The position numbers were made by a program, and so were the translations under genes. A DNA stretch of 64,000 bases from Mycolicibacterium moriokaense. GTDB lineage: Bacteria; Actinomycetota; Actinomycetes; Mycobacteriales; Mycobacteriaceae. The stretch spans positions 248,001 through 312,000 of the forward strand of contig NZ_QQBJ01000005.1 in assembly GCF_003347205.1 (NCBI RefSeq), written 5' to 3'. Positions 63,621-64,000 of this stretch are shown one piece after another; positions within the stretch are counted from its first letter, which is position 1, and the number at the start of each line of letters is the position of its first letter. The notes under the pieces were generated by a model that worked only from the letters and a program-made list of their open reading frames with translations, had not been told where the DNA came from and searched no databases.

Positions 63621-64000
63621 GTGGGGTCGACTCTGTTGGAGCGTGAGGCAGTGCTTGCCGAAATGGCGGGCGCGGCCCGACTGGCCGGCCGGGGTGCCGG
63701 TCAATTGGTGTTGCTGCATGGCGAGGGCGGGGTTGGCAGATCCGCCGTGCTGCAAAGCTTCGTCGAGTCCTTGACCGGACGCTGTCAGATTCTGCTCGGT
63801 TCCTGCGATCCACTGTCGACACCGAGGCCGCTGGGTCCGCTCATTGACGTCCTTGGTGCGCTTCCCAGCGCCGCGGCGGGGCGGTTGCGCGCCGCGATCG
63901 ACGCAGGGGACAACGAAGCGATCTACTCCGGCCTGCTCGGGGTCTTCGCCGACGGCGACCGGTGGGTGCTCGTGATCGAGGACGCCCACTGGGCCGATGG
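63621..64000 (+). CDS. AAA ATPase regulator, LuxR/LAL type (5' part)
   Basis: The first 126 codons of a larger gene that runs off the window. Walker A GEGGVGRSA (34-42) has Arg40 in place of the usual Lys; WVLVIEDAHWAD near 120 is Walker B. The spacing and sequence (GSCDPLSTPRPLGPLIDVL) match the ATPase part of LAL/LuxR-type regulators and adenylate-cyclase-associated AAA proteins of mycobacteria. Start GTG 63621 with GGGGA directly before it. The C-terminal output domain is not visible. Confidence 0.82.
   Translation, partial: MGSTLLEREAVLAEMAGAARLAGRGAGQLVLLHGEGGVGRSAVLQSFVESLTGRCQILLGSCDPLSTPRPLGPLIDVLGALPSAAAGRLRAAIDAGDNEAIYSGLLGVFADGDRWVLVIEDAHWAD

Overview
The window is high-GC DNA from a mycobacterium, most likely an environmental or rapidly growing Mycobacterium/Mycolicibacterium. 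The evidence is the mycothiol gene mshD, the acyl-ACP desaturase desA1, the orphan regulator glnR, lmeA, many leaderless starts (a TANNNT -10 box 6-8 nt before ATG/GTG), and a gene order that I recall matching M. tuberculosis Rv0803-Rv0826 (purL to a DUF2236/MpaB gene) with insertions. No database search was possible; synteny statements are from memory.

Layout. 0-16 kb: purine synthesis (purL, purF, purM) mixed with a VOC protein, a proton antiporter, a large alpha/beta-hydrolase-type membrane protein, a CPBP protease, an orphan MCE protein, a PAS-GAF-ANTAR sensor, ygfZ and pabC. 16.4-16.65 kb: a structured, possibly RNA-coding gap. 16.7-25 kb: an SDR, two lipoproteins, nitrobindin, a sulfur operon (DUF4395-cysA2-sseC) behind a polycysteine leader peptide, thiX-lmeA, glnR-mshD and an ArsR-pseudophosphatase fusion. 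25-30 kb: pstSCAB and phoU behind a Pho-box-like repeat. 30-42 kb: LCP protein, desA1-dusB, TetR/MpaB pair, Ser/Thr kinase, arylsulfatase and an epimerase-like protein.

42.9-55.4 kb is the most interesting region: a candidate terpenoid pathway of eight genes, consisting of a second-type dxs, a squalene/phytoene synthase-like protein, a polyprenyl diphosphate synthase, a rifampin-phosphotransferase-like enzyme, a cytochrome P450, a UbiA-like membrane protein, an isoprenyl-synthase-fold protein that lacks the IPP-binding motif, and an MMPL exporter. Every promoter region of this cluster carries the same 18-bp palindrome, GCAGTRG-N4-CYACTGC (four copies), so the three divergent/convergent transcription units look like one regulon, although no regulator gene lies in the cluster.

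55.57-60.05 kb is a small, visibly AT-richer island between a 45-bp repeat of the tRNA-Lys 3' half and the intact tRNA-Lys gene. It holds a membrane coiled-coil protein, rearranged tyrosine-integrase fragments and a SIR2-domain protein, which is a plausible anti-phage NADase. After it come tRNA-Lys/Glu/Asp/Phe, a peroxiredoxin-DUF742 fusion, a secreted protein with YadA-like head repeats, and the start of an AAA ATPase regulator that runs off the window.
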